NCBI RefSeq assembly: GCF_027111355.2
Contig: NZ_CP114291.2
Location: 1,488,001-1,552,000 of the forward strand
Length of the DNA stretch: 64,000 nt
From: Flavobacterium eburneipallidum
GTDB taxonomy: Bacteria > Bacteroidota > Bacteroidia > Flavobacteriales > Flavobacteriaceae
Direction of reading: 5' to 3'
Position numbers and translations under genes: made by a program. Numbering within the stretch: the stretch's first letter is position 1; each line of letters begins with the position of its first letter. Below are positions 51,521 through 59,888 of the stretch, piece after piece. A model generated the notes under the pieces. It was given only the letters and a program-made list of their open reading frames with translations. It searched no databases and had not been told where the DNA came from.

Positions 51521-52306
51521 CTAAAACCCTCTCTGTCTTTTGGCTTCGAAAATTAAAATAGCTGCAGCGACTGAAACATTCATACTATCGATTTCGCCTT
51601 GCATCGGAATAATGATGTTTTGTGTAGCAGCATCACGCCATTTTTGGGTTAGTCCTGTGGCTTCTGTACCTACAACCAAAGCGGTTGGAGTAGTATAATC
51701 TTGCGTATGATAGGAAGTCGAATTTTGCAAAGTAGCACAATAAATAGCGATTTTTTGCTCCTTTAAAAATGTAATAATTTCTTCTGTTGTTCCTGTGGCA
51801 ATTTGGTTTGTAAACAAACAACCTACGCTGGAGCGAACGATATTAGGATTGTATAAATCACTTTTTGGATTGGCAATAATTACAGCATCCAAATTTGCAG
51901 CATCGGCGGTGCGTAATAAAGCACCAATGTTTCCTGGTTTTTCAGGAGCTTCGGCAACGAGAATCAACGGATTCTTGGATAATTTTAAATCCGATAATTG
52001 TAAGGATTTGGATTTGGCTACAGCCAAAATCCCTTCGGTTGTATCGCGATACGCTAGTTTTTGATAAACTTCTTTCGAAATTTCTATTAATTCGGTGTTT
52101 GAAGAAAGTTTTTTGGCTTCCGATTCTGAAATTAATTCGGGCAAAAACAAAATGTTTTCCATTTCGTAGCCACCTTTCATTGCAATTTCGATTTCTCTTT
52201 TACCTTCAATCAAAAATGTGCCTGATTGTTTGCGGGATTTTGCTTTTTCCTGCAATAAAACAAGTGATTTAATAAACGGATTTTGAATGGAGGTGATTTG
52301 TTTCAT
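51521..52306 (-). CDS. TrmH/SpoU-family RNA methyltransferase
   Basis: 261 residues from the ATG at 52306 (MKQITSIQNPFIKSL). An N-terminal substrate-binding domain (about 1-95) is followed by the SPOUT fold with EAPEKPGNIGALLRTADAAN, VGTEATGLTQKW and IPMQGEIDSMNVSVAAAI, the three knot motifs. It would 2'-O-methylate a ribose in tRNA or rRNA using SAM; which site is not clear. A TAACTTTG box on the minus strand (52336-52343) with TTG 18 nt further up is a fair promoter. Confidence 0.88.
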   Translation of the reverse strand: MKQITSIQNPFIKSLVLLQEKAKSRKQSGTFLIEGKREIEIAMKGGYEMENILFLPELISESEAKKLSSNTELIEISKEVYQKLAYRDTTEGILAVAKSKSLQLSDLKLSKNPLILVAEAPEKPGNIGALLRTADAANLDAVIIANPKSDLYNPNIVRSSVGCLFTNQIATGTTEEIITFLKEQKIAIYCATLQNSTSYHTQDYTTPTALVVGTEATGLTQKWRDAATQNIIIPMQGEIDSMNVSVAAAILIFEAKRQRGF

Positions 52307-52422
52307 TTTTATAACTAGAGAAATTTTCAAGGGCTCAAAGTTACCACCTTTTTATAAATTTCAATGTTCAAATTCCAAATTCCAAAAATCTTCATCTAAA
52401 ATCGATAACAGTAATCTTGCTA

Positions 52423-52488
52423 TTTGTCACGCTGGAAGCGTCTAAATTATGTTGCTCTTGTGCTTTGAGAAGCTTTCAGCGTGACAAA
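52423..52488. repeat. 17-bp inverted repeat (TCACGCTG type)
   Basis: TTTGTCACGCTGGAAGC (52423-52439) pairs with GCTTTCAGCGTGACAAA (52472-52488) with one mismatch, around a 32-nt loop. It sits between the methyltransferase gene and the DUF58 gene, on neither's coding strand. REP-like; different core from the 35821 element. AATCTGTAATCTAAAATCTG words follow at 52501-52545. Confidence 0.75.
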
Positions 52489-52548
52489 CGGAATGTTTAC
52501 AATAATCTGTAATCTGTAATCTAAAATCTGCAATCTAAATTCTAAAAT

Positions 52549-53880
52549 TTAAAGAATTCCTCTTGACTTGATTTCCAAATATTTATTAATGGTTTCCAAA
52601 GTCAGGTTTTCTGGTTGGGTAAGAACAGAATAAATTCCGTATTTTTTGAGTTCGCTGACAATTAATCGCTTTTCGAAAGCAAATTTTTCGGCAATTACTT
52701 TATCATAGACTTCTTGAATGTTCTCGGCATTTTTGTTGATGAGTTCGTTGAGTTCGGTATTGTTGAAGAAAACGACAACCAATAAATGATTTTTGGCAAT
52801 TCCTTTTAAATAAGGCAATTGTCTGTGCAAACCATCCATGGTTTCAAAATTAGTGTAGAGAATAATCAAACTTCGTTGATTGATATTTTTCTTGATATCG
52901 GTGTACAATCTACTAAAATCACTTTCGAAAAAGTCCGTTTTGATGTTGTACAAAGTTTCCAGAATTTTGTGCATTTGCGAAGCACGTCTTTCGGCAACAA
53001 CTCGGTTTTCTACTTTTTTAGAAAAGGCAAGCATTCCCGCTTTGTCTTGTTTTTTTAAGATAACATTCGATAAAACCAACGTAGCATTGATAGCGTAATC
53101 CAGTAAACTCAAGCCGTTAAAAGGCATTTGCATCGCCCGACCTTTGTCGATAATCATATAAACGGATTGCGATTTTTCGTCCTGAAACTGATTGACCATC
53201 AAGGCATTTTTCTTGGCAGTAGCTTTCCAGTTTAAGGTTCTAATGTCGTCGCCTTGATTGTATTCTTTGATTTGTTCAAACTCCATCGTGTGACCAATTC
53301 TTCGGATTTTTTTGATGCCGTATTGAAACAAATTGTTCGAAAAAGCCATCAAACTGTATTTTCGCAATTGAATATAAGACGGATAAGTAGGTACGATTCG
53401 GTTATTATCGAATTGAAAGCGTCTCGAAATCAAAAACAAAGGCGAAGAAACATAGACGTTCAAATTGCCAAAAGAATATTCGCCACGTTCGGTTGGGCGT
53501 AAATAATATTGAATCTCTTTTTCCGAAGAAGCTTTGATTTTTTGCTTGATTTCAAAATTTCGAACCTGAAACTGAAATGGAATTTCATCAATTATCTTTA
53601 CTGAAATTGGGAAAGTATAATAGTTTTTGATATTGACTTTTATTTCGTTTTCATCGCCATTGGATAATTTTTCGGGGATAATTCTAATGCCTTCGATTCC
53701 GTTTTTAGCCAGAAACAAAATCAAAATATCCAAAACCAAAAAAGTCAATAGAATCAACAAAACATACCAAATCGCATGGTATAAGGAAGGAAATATAAAG
53801 GCCAAAACAAACAATCCCACAACGCCCAAAAGCGCATAGAAAAAGAAATTGTTGATGTATAGATTTTTTAGTAGTTTCAT
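52549..53880 (-). CDS. DUF58 domain-containing protein
   Basis: 443 residues. Two N-terminal transmembrane segments (about 12-55) are followed by a cytoplasmic or periplasmic beta-rich part and the DUF58 core YNQGDDIRTLNWKATAKKN, which precedes a vWA-like domain (YMIIDKGRAMQM, a degenerate MIDAS). DUF58 proteins work with MoxR AAA ATPases. Last gene of a five-gene set with MoxR, DUF4350, DUF4129 and SpoIIM proteins. Probably a membrane-linked stress or assembly complex. Confidence 0.87.
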   Translation of the reverse strand: MKLLKNLYINNFFFYALLGVVGLFVLAFIFPSLYHAIWYVLLILLTFLVLDILILFLAKNGIEGIRIIPEKLSNGDENEIKVNIKNYYTFPISVKIIDEIPFQFQVRNFEIKQKIKASSEKEIQYYLRPTERGEYSFGNLNVYVSSPLFLISRRFQFDNNRIVPTYPSYIQLRKYSLMAFSNNLFQYGIKKIRRIGHTMEFEQIKEYNQGDDIRTLNWKATAKKNALMVNQFQDEKSQSVYMIIDKGRAMQMPFNGLSLLDYAINATLVLSNVILKKQDKAGMLAFSKKVENRVVAERRASQMHKILETLYNIKTDFFESDFSRLYTDIKKNINQRSLIILYTNFETMDGLHRQLPYLKGIAKNHLLVVVFFNNTELNELINKNAENIQEVYDKVIAEKFAFEKRLIVSELKKYGIYSVLTQPENLTLETINKYLEIKSRGIL

Positions 53881-53921
53881 GGTTTTTAGATTCTGAAAAC
53901 TTGAAAATTAAGGTTTTTAAT

Positions 53922-53950
53922 CTTTGTCAAAGTTCAAAACTTTGACAAAG
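53922..53950. repeat. 13-bp perfect hairpin between MoxR and DUF58 genes
   Basis: CTTTGTCAAAGTT (53922-53934) pairs perfectly with AACTTTGACAAAG (53938-53950) around CAA. No T run follows on either strand, so it is not a typical terminator. It is followed by TAATTCGTAATTTTTAATTC words to 53985. Confidence 0.8.
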
Positions 53951-53992
53951 TTGTCGTAATTCGTAATTTTTAATTCGTAATTGAGACTTAAC

Positions 53993-55000
53993 TTACCTCG
54001 GAATCTCCACACTTTCCACAATCTGTTTGATGATTTCAATACTCGTAATCCCTTCCATTTCGCGTTCTGGAGTTACAATTACACGGTGTTGTAAAACAGG
54101 AATAGCAGCTTCTTTAATATCTTCTGGAGTGACAAAATCACGTCCACGGATGGCAGCAAAACCTTTGGCAGCATTCAAAATAGCAATCGATGCACGAGGC
54201 GAAGCACCTAGATACAAAAAGGCATTCGTACGAGTATTTACAACGATTTTGGCAATGTATTCCAATAGGTTTTGTTCTACAATAATTTGTTTGACCAAGG
54301 TTTGGTAACGTTTGATTTCTTCTGAAGAAAGAATGGTTTTGATATTGTCTAATTTTCCTTGATTTTGCAACAAATGCTCTCTTTGAATAATCGCAATTTC
54401 CTCGTCCATTTGAGGATAATCAATAGCGATTTTGAACAGAAAACGATCCAATTGCGCTTCTGGCAAGCGATAAGTTCCTTCTTGCTCAATTGGGTTTTGG
54501 GTCGCAATGACCAAAAATGGCGTGTCTAAAATATACGTTGAGCCGTCAATCGTGATTTGGCGTTCTTCCATTACTTCAAAAAGGGCGGCTTGGGTTTTGG
54601 CAGGTGCCCGATTGATTTCGTCAATTAGAATTAAGTTCGAAAAAATAGGCCCTTTTTTGAATTCGAATTCTGATTTTTTCAAGTCGAAAACCGAGGTTCC
54701 TAAAATGTCCGAAGGCATCAAATCGGGTGTAAACTGAATTCGGCTGAAGCCAATGTTCAAGGTTTTGGACAATAATTTTGCCGTAATCGTTTTGGCAACA
54801 CCAGGAACACCTTCGAGCAAAACGTGACCGTTAGACAAAATAGCAACCAACATTTGATCGATCATTTTATTTTGACCCACAATGACAGTTCCGAGTTCTT
54901 GTTTTATGGCATTGATGCTTTCTAAAAGCGGTTCCAAATTAATGCGGGATTGAAAATTTACGTTTTCGGTTGGGTTTTCTGGGTTGGTTATTTCTTCCAT
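53993..55000 (-). CDS. MoxR-type AAA+ ATPase
   Basis: 335 residues. Walker A GVPGVAKT at 64-71, Walker B LILIDE at 123-128, sensor I region FLVIATQNPIEQEGTYRLPEAQ and arginine finger area RFLFKI. MoxR ATPases act as chaperone-like remodellers together with vWA/DUF58 proteins. The gene is preceded by DUF4350 with a 129-bp gap that carries a perfect 30-bp inverted repeat, and followed by DUF58 across 112 bp. Confidence 0.93.
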   Translation of the reverse strand: MEEITNPENPTENVNFQSRINLEPLLESINAIKQELGTVIVGQNKMIDQMLVAILSNGHVLLEGVPGVAKTITAKLLSKTLNIGFSRIQFTPDLMPSDILGTSVFDLKKSEFEFKKGPIFSNLILIDEINRAPAKTQAALFEVMEERQITIDGSTYILDTPFLVIATQNPIEQEGTYRLPEAQLDRFLFKIAIDYPQMDEEIAIIQREHLLQNQGKLDNIKTILSSEEIKRYQTLVKQIIVEQNLLEYIAKIVVNTRTNAFLYLGASPRASIAILNAAKGFAAIRGRDFVTPEDIKEAAIPVLQHRVIVTPEREMEGITSIEIIKQIVESVEIPR

Positions 55001-55015
55001 TTTTTTGTTTTATTT

Positions 55016-55118
55016 ACCACAAATTACACAAATTTTCACAAATTTATTGTTGTTATGAATTTCACGAATTTGAGTTTGTATCTAAAAGAAATTTGTGAAA
55101 ATTTGTGTAATTTGTGGT
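55016..55118. repeat. Perfect 30-bp inverted repeat with CACAAATT words
   Basis: The arms 55016-55045 and 55089-55118 are exact reverse complements over 30 nt, with a 43-nt loop. Each arm is three copies of an ACAAATT-type word (it begins ACCACAAATTACACAAATTT). The word pattern and ACC.../...GGT ends match the GxxExxY inverted repeats (ACCGCAGATTCGCAGATTA). It lies inside an operon-like gene order between the DUF4350 and MoxR genes. No clear T run at its ends. Confidence 0.9.
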
Positions 55119-55129
55119 TTTTTAAATTT

Positions 55130-56329
55130 TTAATTAATAACTTTTTCTATTGCTTTATTGAGTAGAATCAAATCCTCTTCAATACTTGGGTAATTATTTT
55201 TTCGGTAAGAATTGATTAAGGATATTGCGTTTTTAATATCGTCTAAATCCTTTCTGGATTTTAGTTGTACTTTTTTGATAAAATCATCATCCAATTTGTG
55301 GGTGTCAATCAGGTATTCGTTTCTGATTTTTTCCAGAAAATAGATGATTTTTTTATCCATAATAGTGTTGTGATCGCCTTCTTGAAAATACAAATTGCCA
55401 ATGGTTTTGGTAAAATCGACTGTTGTATTTGATAAAGGTTTGATAATAGGAACGATTCTTTGTTTTCGTTTGGCATTGAATAGAATGAAAACAAGCATTC
55501 CCATCAGGAAAATATACCAAGCCCATTTTAAGGCGGGTTGACTCAATATATAGCGGAATGGCGAATCGGAAATTATAGATCCATCTTGATCTTTGGTGTA
55601 CCAAAAAACATCCCCTTTTGGAATATAGGACAAGACTTTTTGGGCATATTCATGATGATTGCTTTTCAGTAAATGAAAATTGGTAAACGCCACAGGTTGT
55701 GTGTGCAAATAGAAAGTACCTTCTCCATATCCTATTTTTATGAAGTTAACTTTGGTGCTATCGCCATTTTGATAGCCTAAAACTGTTGTGTTCAGCGTAT
55801 CGATTTTCGAGAAATAATTGTTGTTTACACCTTCGGTAATTTTGTATTTTTTATCGCCTAATTTTTTGTTGGCAACCCAATTGTAGATGCTGTCTGAATG
55901 GATGTATTCGCGTTCTATTTTTAGATCTAAACTATCCAATAATGCGTAGGGAATTGTTTCCGAGCTTATAAAAGCCGAATTTCCATAACGAACAAACGAA
56001 CAAATTTCGGTAGTAGATTCTTCGTCAGTGATTAAATTTTTAGAGATAGAAAGAAACGTTCCGTTTACTTTATAATCGTTTACTAGAGTGTCATAATCGT
56101 ATCGGGCATCGAAATATTCGTAAGGTGTTACGTTTATTTTGTCTATTTTTTGATGTTTCAAAAGCGAATTGATTTCGTTATCAAAAACGTACATTCCGTA
56201 AGGGATTTTGTCCTTCAAAGAATAAGTTGGTGACCAATCAATAGGTTTTGGTTTGTTATAATCATTGACAACAAGAGCTATAAAAAGCACCACCAAAAAA
56301 CCGATGTATATCTTTATTTTTCTATCCAT
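55130..56329 (-). CDS. DUF4350 domain-containing membrane protein
   Basis: 399 residues. An N-terminal transmembrane helix (about 8-22), a periplasmic domain of about 240 residues containing SLKDKIPYGMYVFDNE and GEGTFYLHTQPVAFTN, a second helix (about 265-282) and a cytoplasmic helical tail. This fits the DUF4350 layout of the MoxR clusters of Bacteroidetes. Start overlaps the end of the DUF4129 gene by 8 bp. Function unknown, presumed part of the same complex. Confidence 0.85.
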   Translation of the reverse strand: MDRKIKIYIGFLVVLFIALVVNDYNKPKPIDWSPTYSLKDKIPYGMYVFDNEINSLLKHQKIDKINVTPYEYFDARYDYDTLVNDYKVNGTFLSISKNLITDEESTTEICSFVRYGNSAFISSETIPYALLDSLDLKIEREYIHSDSIYNWVANKKLGDKKYKITEGVNNNYFSKIDTLNTTVLGYQNGDSTKVNFIKIGYGEGTFYLHTQPVAFTNFHLLKSNHHEYAQKVLSYIPKGDVFWYTKDQDGSIISDSPFRYILSQPALKWAWYIFLMGMLVFILFNAKRKQRIVPIIKPLSNTTVDFTKTIGNLYFQEGDHNTIMDKKIIYFLEKIRNEYLIDTHKLDDDFIKKVQLKSRKDLDDIKNAISLINSYRKNNYPSIEEDLILLNKAIEKVIN

Positions 56330-57122
56330 TGTTGTTCAGTGTTTTTATGGCTTTTTCGAAAGCGTTTTTGGCTTTTGTAAACGTTTTTTCATCCAATTCG
56401 AATTCGCCGTACCAAATGTAATTGTACAAATACGATAAGTATTCGAATTCTTCTTTTTGAGTTGGATTTTTTATTTCATACAGATAATCCGAGTTGGTTT
56501 TTTCTACATCCCAAACAATAATTTGATTCTCGGACATTTTCTTGAGCAACCATAAATAATAGTAACGAATTGTCAATCGGTTTTCTCCAGATTGCAAACT
56601 ATTTTGAATGAGTTTTTCAAAATCAACCAAATGCAGGTTTTTTTCGATTTCGTCATAATGGATGATTTTTTTATCGGAACTTTTTCCAAAAATCCATTGT
56701 CCTTCTTTGTTTATAAAAGCTTTGACGATGAGATAAATCACAAAAATAACGATTAGAACTGCGATTGTTTTCAGCAGAATAACCACAAAATCCATGGCAT
56801 TTTCGTCACTTGTAAAACGGAATAAGTTTTTGAAAATGCTGGCTAACCATTCTAAAAACCGATCCCAAGCATTTTTTTCAGGAGTTTTGAATTCGTAGAT
56901 AAATGCTTCGTCGGTGTATTTTTTCTTGAAATTTTTGGCAAAAGGTTTTAACGCAATTGAAGTCGAATCAATAGCGATGTCTTTTTGTGTAAACACTATT
57001 TTTTCTTTTTTGGCTACAGCCAATGAGTCTTGGGCTTCCAATTGGAAACAAAAGAGCAATAGTAAAAGGAGAAGGAATTTATTCAAGGGGTTAAGTTTCA
57101 AATCAATTAATGCTGAAATCAT
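56322..57122 (-). CDS. DUF4129 domain-containing membrane protein
   Basis: 266 residues with a signal peptide or anchor (about 13-31) and a second transmembrane helix (about 108-130). The C-terminal half has the DUF4129 pattern: RLTIRYYYLWLLKKMSENQ and FEYLSYLYNYIWYGEFELDE. Starts within the last 4 bp of the SpoIIM gene and overlaps DUF4350 by 8 bp, so the three are translationally coupled. Function unknown. Confidence 0.87.
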   Translation of the reverse strand: MISALIDLKLNPLNKFLLLLLLLFCFQLEAQDSLAVAKKEKIVFTQKDIAIDSTSIALKPFAKNFKKKYTDEAFIYEFKTPEKNAWDRFLEWLASIFKNLFRFTSDENAMDFVVILLKTIAVLIVIFVIYLIVKAFINKEGQWIFGKSSDKKIIHYDEIEKNLHLVDFEKLIQNSLQSGENRLTIRYYYLWLLKKMSENQIIVWDVEKTNSDYLYEIKNPTQKEEFEYLSYLYNYIWYGEFELDEKTFTKAKNAFEKAIKTLNNNG

Positions 57123-58087
57123 TTAGAAAGTAGTTGTTTTTTGTGCACTATAATTGGATATATTAAATAGTAAAACGATATAATTGCCAAAGTAAATAGG
57201 ATGATAAAGGTACTCAACCAATTGTGCATATCAATAGAATAACGAGTGATAAAACCCTCGAGAAATCCTGCTGCAATGGTAAAAGGAAAAGTACTTAAGA
57301 GAATTTTGAAACTATTTTTGAATCCTATTTTAAAAGAATTCATTCTCGAATAGGTTTGAGGAAATAAGATAGAAGCACCTAAAATATATCCTGCTGCAGT
57401 TTCGATAACGATGCCAAAAATTTCCATTGCACCGTGAATCCAAATGCCACGAACACTTTGCCAAAAAACATTTTGCTGATAAAAAAAGTATTGAAACGAA
57501 CCCAACATAATAGCATTGTAGGTCGAAATATAGAAAGTGCCAATACCACCAAAAATTCCAGCAATATAACAGGTCATTCCCACTTTTAGATTATTGATGG
57601 TTATGCCAATAAAACTTCCCCAATTGCTCCCCGATTTGTAAATTGCCACGGGATTTCCGTCCTTGATGTTTTCTAATGTTTGATTCACATAACCATCGCC
57701 AAGAATCAACCGAACAAAATCGGCATCATATTTTGCTGAAACCACTCCCAAGAAAACTGTAGCAAAAAACAGCACAAAAGCATAGAGCAAATACCTGCGA
57801 TATTCAAACAATAGCAGCGGAACTTCGGTTTTGAAGAAATAGACCAAACGGTTCTTTTCGGTTCGTTTGGTTTTATAAATTTTTTGGTAAATATTTGACG
57901 CTAAATAGTTTAGGTAAACAACTGTTTTGCTTTTGGCATAATAAGTTTGGGCATACGACAAATCACTCATCAATTGAATGTATAAATTTGCCATTTCATC
58001 AGGATTTTTTTTAGCTTTACCAAAAATAGCTTGTTCGAATTCAAGCCACTTGTCCTTATTTGTTTTTATAAATGCAATTTCTCTCAT
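57119..58087 (-). CDS. Stage II sporulation protein M (SpoIIM)-like membrane protein
   Basis: 322 residues. A cytoplasmic N-terminal 100 residues are followed by about six transmembrane helices; GSFQYFFYQQNVFWQSVRG, WIHGAMEIFGIVIETAAGY (I-H-G-x-x-E) is the SpoIIM signature. In non-sporulating bacteria such proteins occur with RDD and MoxR-cluster genes. First gene of the five-gene minus-strand set. Only 21 bp separate its ATG from the ATG of the divergent RDD gene. Confidence 0.87.
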   Translation of the reverse strand: MREIAFIKTNKDKWLEFEQAIFGKAKKNPDEMANLYIQLMSDLSYAQTYYAKSKTVVYLNYLASNIYQKIYKTKRTEKNRLVYFFKTEVPLLLFEYRRYLLYAFVLFFATVFLGVVSAKYDADFVRLILGDGYVNQTLENIKDGNPVAIYKSGSNWGSFIGITINNLKVGMTCYIAGIFGGIGTFYISTYNAIMLGSFQYFFYQQNVFWQSVRGIWIHGAMEIFGIVIETAAGYILGASILFPQTYSRMNSFKIGFKNSFKILLSTFPFTIAAGFLEGFITRYSIDMHNWLSTFIILFTLAIISFYYLIYPIIVHKKQLLSK

Positions 58088-58108
58088 CGAGTGCTAAAAT
58101 AGGAATTT

Positions 58109-58852
58109 ATGTCAGAATTATCCATAACGACAACACAAAATGTTACAATAAATTTTCAAGCAGCTTCTGTAGGTCAACGAATGGCTGCTGGTGCTTTGGA
58201 TTTTTTAATAAAAGCGGCTTATGTTATCAGTGTTTTTTACGTTTTTTTTAATAAGTTGGGAGTGGACAGAATGTTGAATTCTGTTGATATGTGGTCTAGA
58301 GTAGCGGTAATAATTATGTTTTTCTTCCCGGTTATGATTTATTCCGTCACTCTTGAAAGCATTTTAGAAGGACAAACCATTGGAAAAAAGTTAATGAAAA
58401 TTAAAGTCGTAAAAATTGATGGTTACCAAGGTGGTTTTGGCGATTATCTTATTCGATGGATTTTCAGGATTATCGAAAACAATATTATGGGCGGATTAAT
58501 AGGATTGATTGCCATGGCGACTAACAAAAAAGTCCAGCGAATGGGCGATATGGCAGCAGGAACGGCAGTTATTACACTCAAAAGCAATATATCTATCAAC
58601 AATACTATTCTCGAAGAAATAGGTGATGCTTATAAACCGACTTATCCATTGGTTATCAAACTTTCCGATAACGATATGCGAATTATCAAAGATACTTTTC
58701 TTGTTGCCGAAAAAACAGATGATGATTATACGATTCTTAAATTGTCTAAGAAAATAGAAAACGTCACAGGAATTACGAATCAATCTGGCAATCCAACAGA
58801 TTTTATAAAAACCGTTTTGAAAGATTATAATTTTTACACTCAAAATATGTGA
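58109..58852 (+). CDS. RDD family membrane protein
   Basis: 247 residues. The RDD domain spans about residues 15-155, with three transmembrane helices; AAGALDFLIKAAYVISVFY, LEGQTIGKKLMKIKVVK and GDYLIRWIFRIIENN are the conserved pieces. A cytoplasmic alpha/beta tail follows (155-247). Always adjacent to SpoIIM in this gene set, and likely part of the same membrane complex. Divergent from SpoIIM. Confidence 0.87.
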   Translation: MSELSITTTQNVTINFQAASVGQRMAAGALDFLIKAAYVISVFYVFFNKLGVDRMLNSVDMWSRVAVIIMFFFPVMIYSVTLESILEGQTIGKKLMKIKVVKIDGYQGGFGDYLIRWIFRIIENNIMGGLIGLIAMATNKKVQRMGDMAAGTAVITLKSNISINNTILEEIGDAYKPTYPLVIKLSDNDMRIIKDTFLVAEKTDDDYTILKLSKKIENVTGITNQSGNPTDFIKTVLKDYNFYTQNM

Positions 58853-58946
58853 TTTTAAGTGAGAAGTGGGAGGTTAGAAGTTTGAAGTAGGAAGACGGAA
58901 GTATGTAAAAGGATTTGTTTAGTTTTACAAAGTCAAAATCAAAATA

Positions 58947-59888
58947 GTGAAGAATCATACCATAAAACGATACCAAGAAAGTGATTATCATGATTGGAAT
59001 GCCTTTATCGGCAAAGCCAAAAATGCTACATTCCTCTTTCATCGTGATTTTATGGAATATCATAACGATCGATTTCAGGATTATTCCCTAATTGTTTTGG
59101 AGGACAAAAAATGGGTGGCGGTTCTTCCTGCCAATGTTGTTGGGAATCAAGTTTACTCGCATCAAGGGTTGACTTATGGTGGATTGGTTTACAATGATAA
59201 AATCGGTGCGGCATCTGTTGAAATTATTTTGGATACAATTCTCGAATTTTTGAAACAAAATGACTTTCAAAATTTCATATTAAAACCCATTCCTGATATT
59301 TACCAATTGCGATCTTCTAATGAAATAGATTATTTTTTGTTTCAGAAGAAAGCCGAGTTGCTAAAACGAAGTATGAATTTAGCGATCGATTATAGCAAAC
59401 CACTTCAAATTTCAAAAAGTAAACTAAAACATTTTAGAAGAATTGCTGAATTGGATATTTCGATTGAAGAAACAGAAGATTGTACCTCTTTTTGGAACGA
59501 AATTTTGATTCCTAGATTGAATGAAAAATACGAATCAAATCCGGTTCATTCCTTGGAAGAAATAAATCAGTTGAAATTAAATTTTCCTGAAAATATAAAA
59601 CAATTTAACGCTTATTTTGAAGGTGAAATTGTAGCAGGAATTACACTTTTTTATTCTCAACAAGTGGTGAAGTCGCAATATGGAGCCACTTCACTCAAGG
59701 GAGAAAGTATCAGGGCTTTGGATTTTTTGTTTATTACTTTGATTGAAAAATATGCTACTGACTATTCTTTTTTTGATATGGGAATTGTTGACGCTAATGA
59801 TTCGTATAATAAAGGCTTACTGAAACAGAAAGAAGAATTGGGTTGTGCTGTATATCTTCAGGATGTTTATAAAATTACCATAGTATGA
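58947..59888 (+). CDS. FemAB/GNAT-like acyltransferase family protein
   Basis: 313 residues with a GTG start at 58947, the only codon giving the conserved [20 protein letters not shown] beginning. Two GNAT-like halves as in Fem[15 protein letters not shown] in the first and [20 protein letters not shown] in the second. Such proteins sit in surface-glycan clusters and may acylate an amino sugar. It ends in an ATGA overlap with the aminotransferase gene, hence the same operon. Confidence 0.78.
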   Translation: MKNHTIKRYQESDYHDWNAFIGKAKNATFLFHRDFMEYHNDRFQDYSLIVLEDKKWVAVLPANVVGNQVYSHQGLTYGGLVYNDKIGAASVEIILDTILEFLKQNDFQNFILKPIPDIYQLRSSNEIDYFLFQKKAELLKRSMNLAIDYSKPLQISKSKLKHFRRIAELDISIEETEDCTSFWNEILIPRLNEKYESNPVHSLEEINQLKLNFPENIKQFNAYFEGEIVAGITLFYSQQVVKSQYGATSLKGESIRALDFLFITLIEKYATDYSFFDMGIVDANDSYNKGLLKQKEELGCAVYLQDVYKITIV

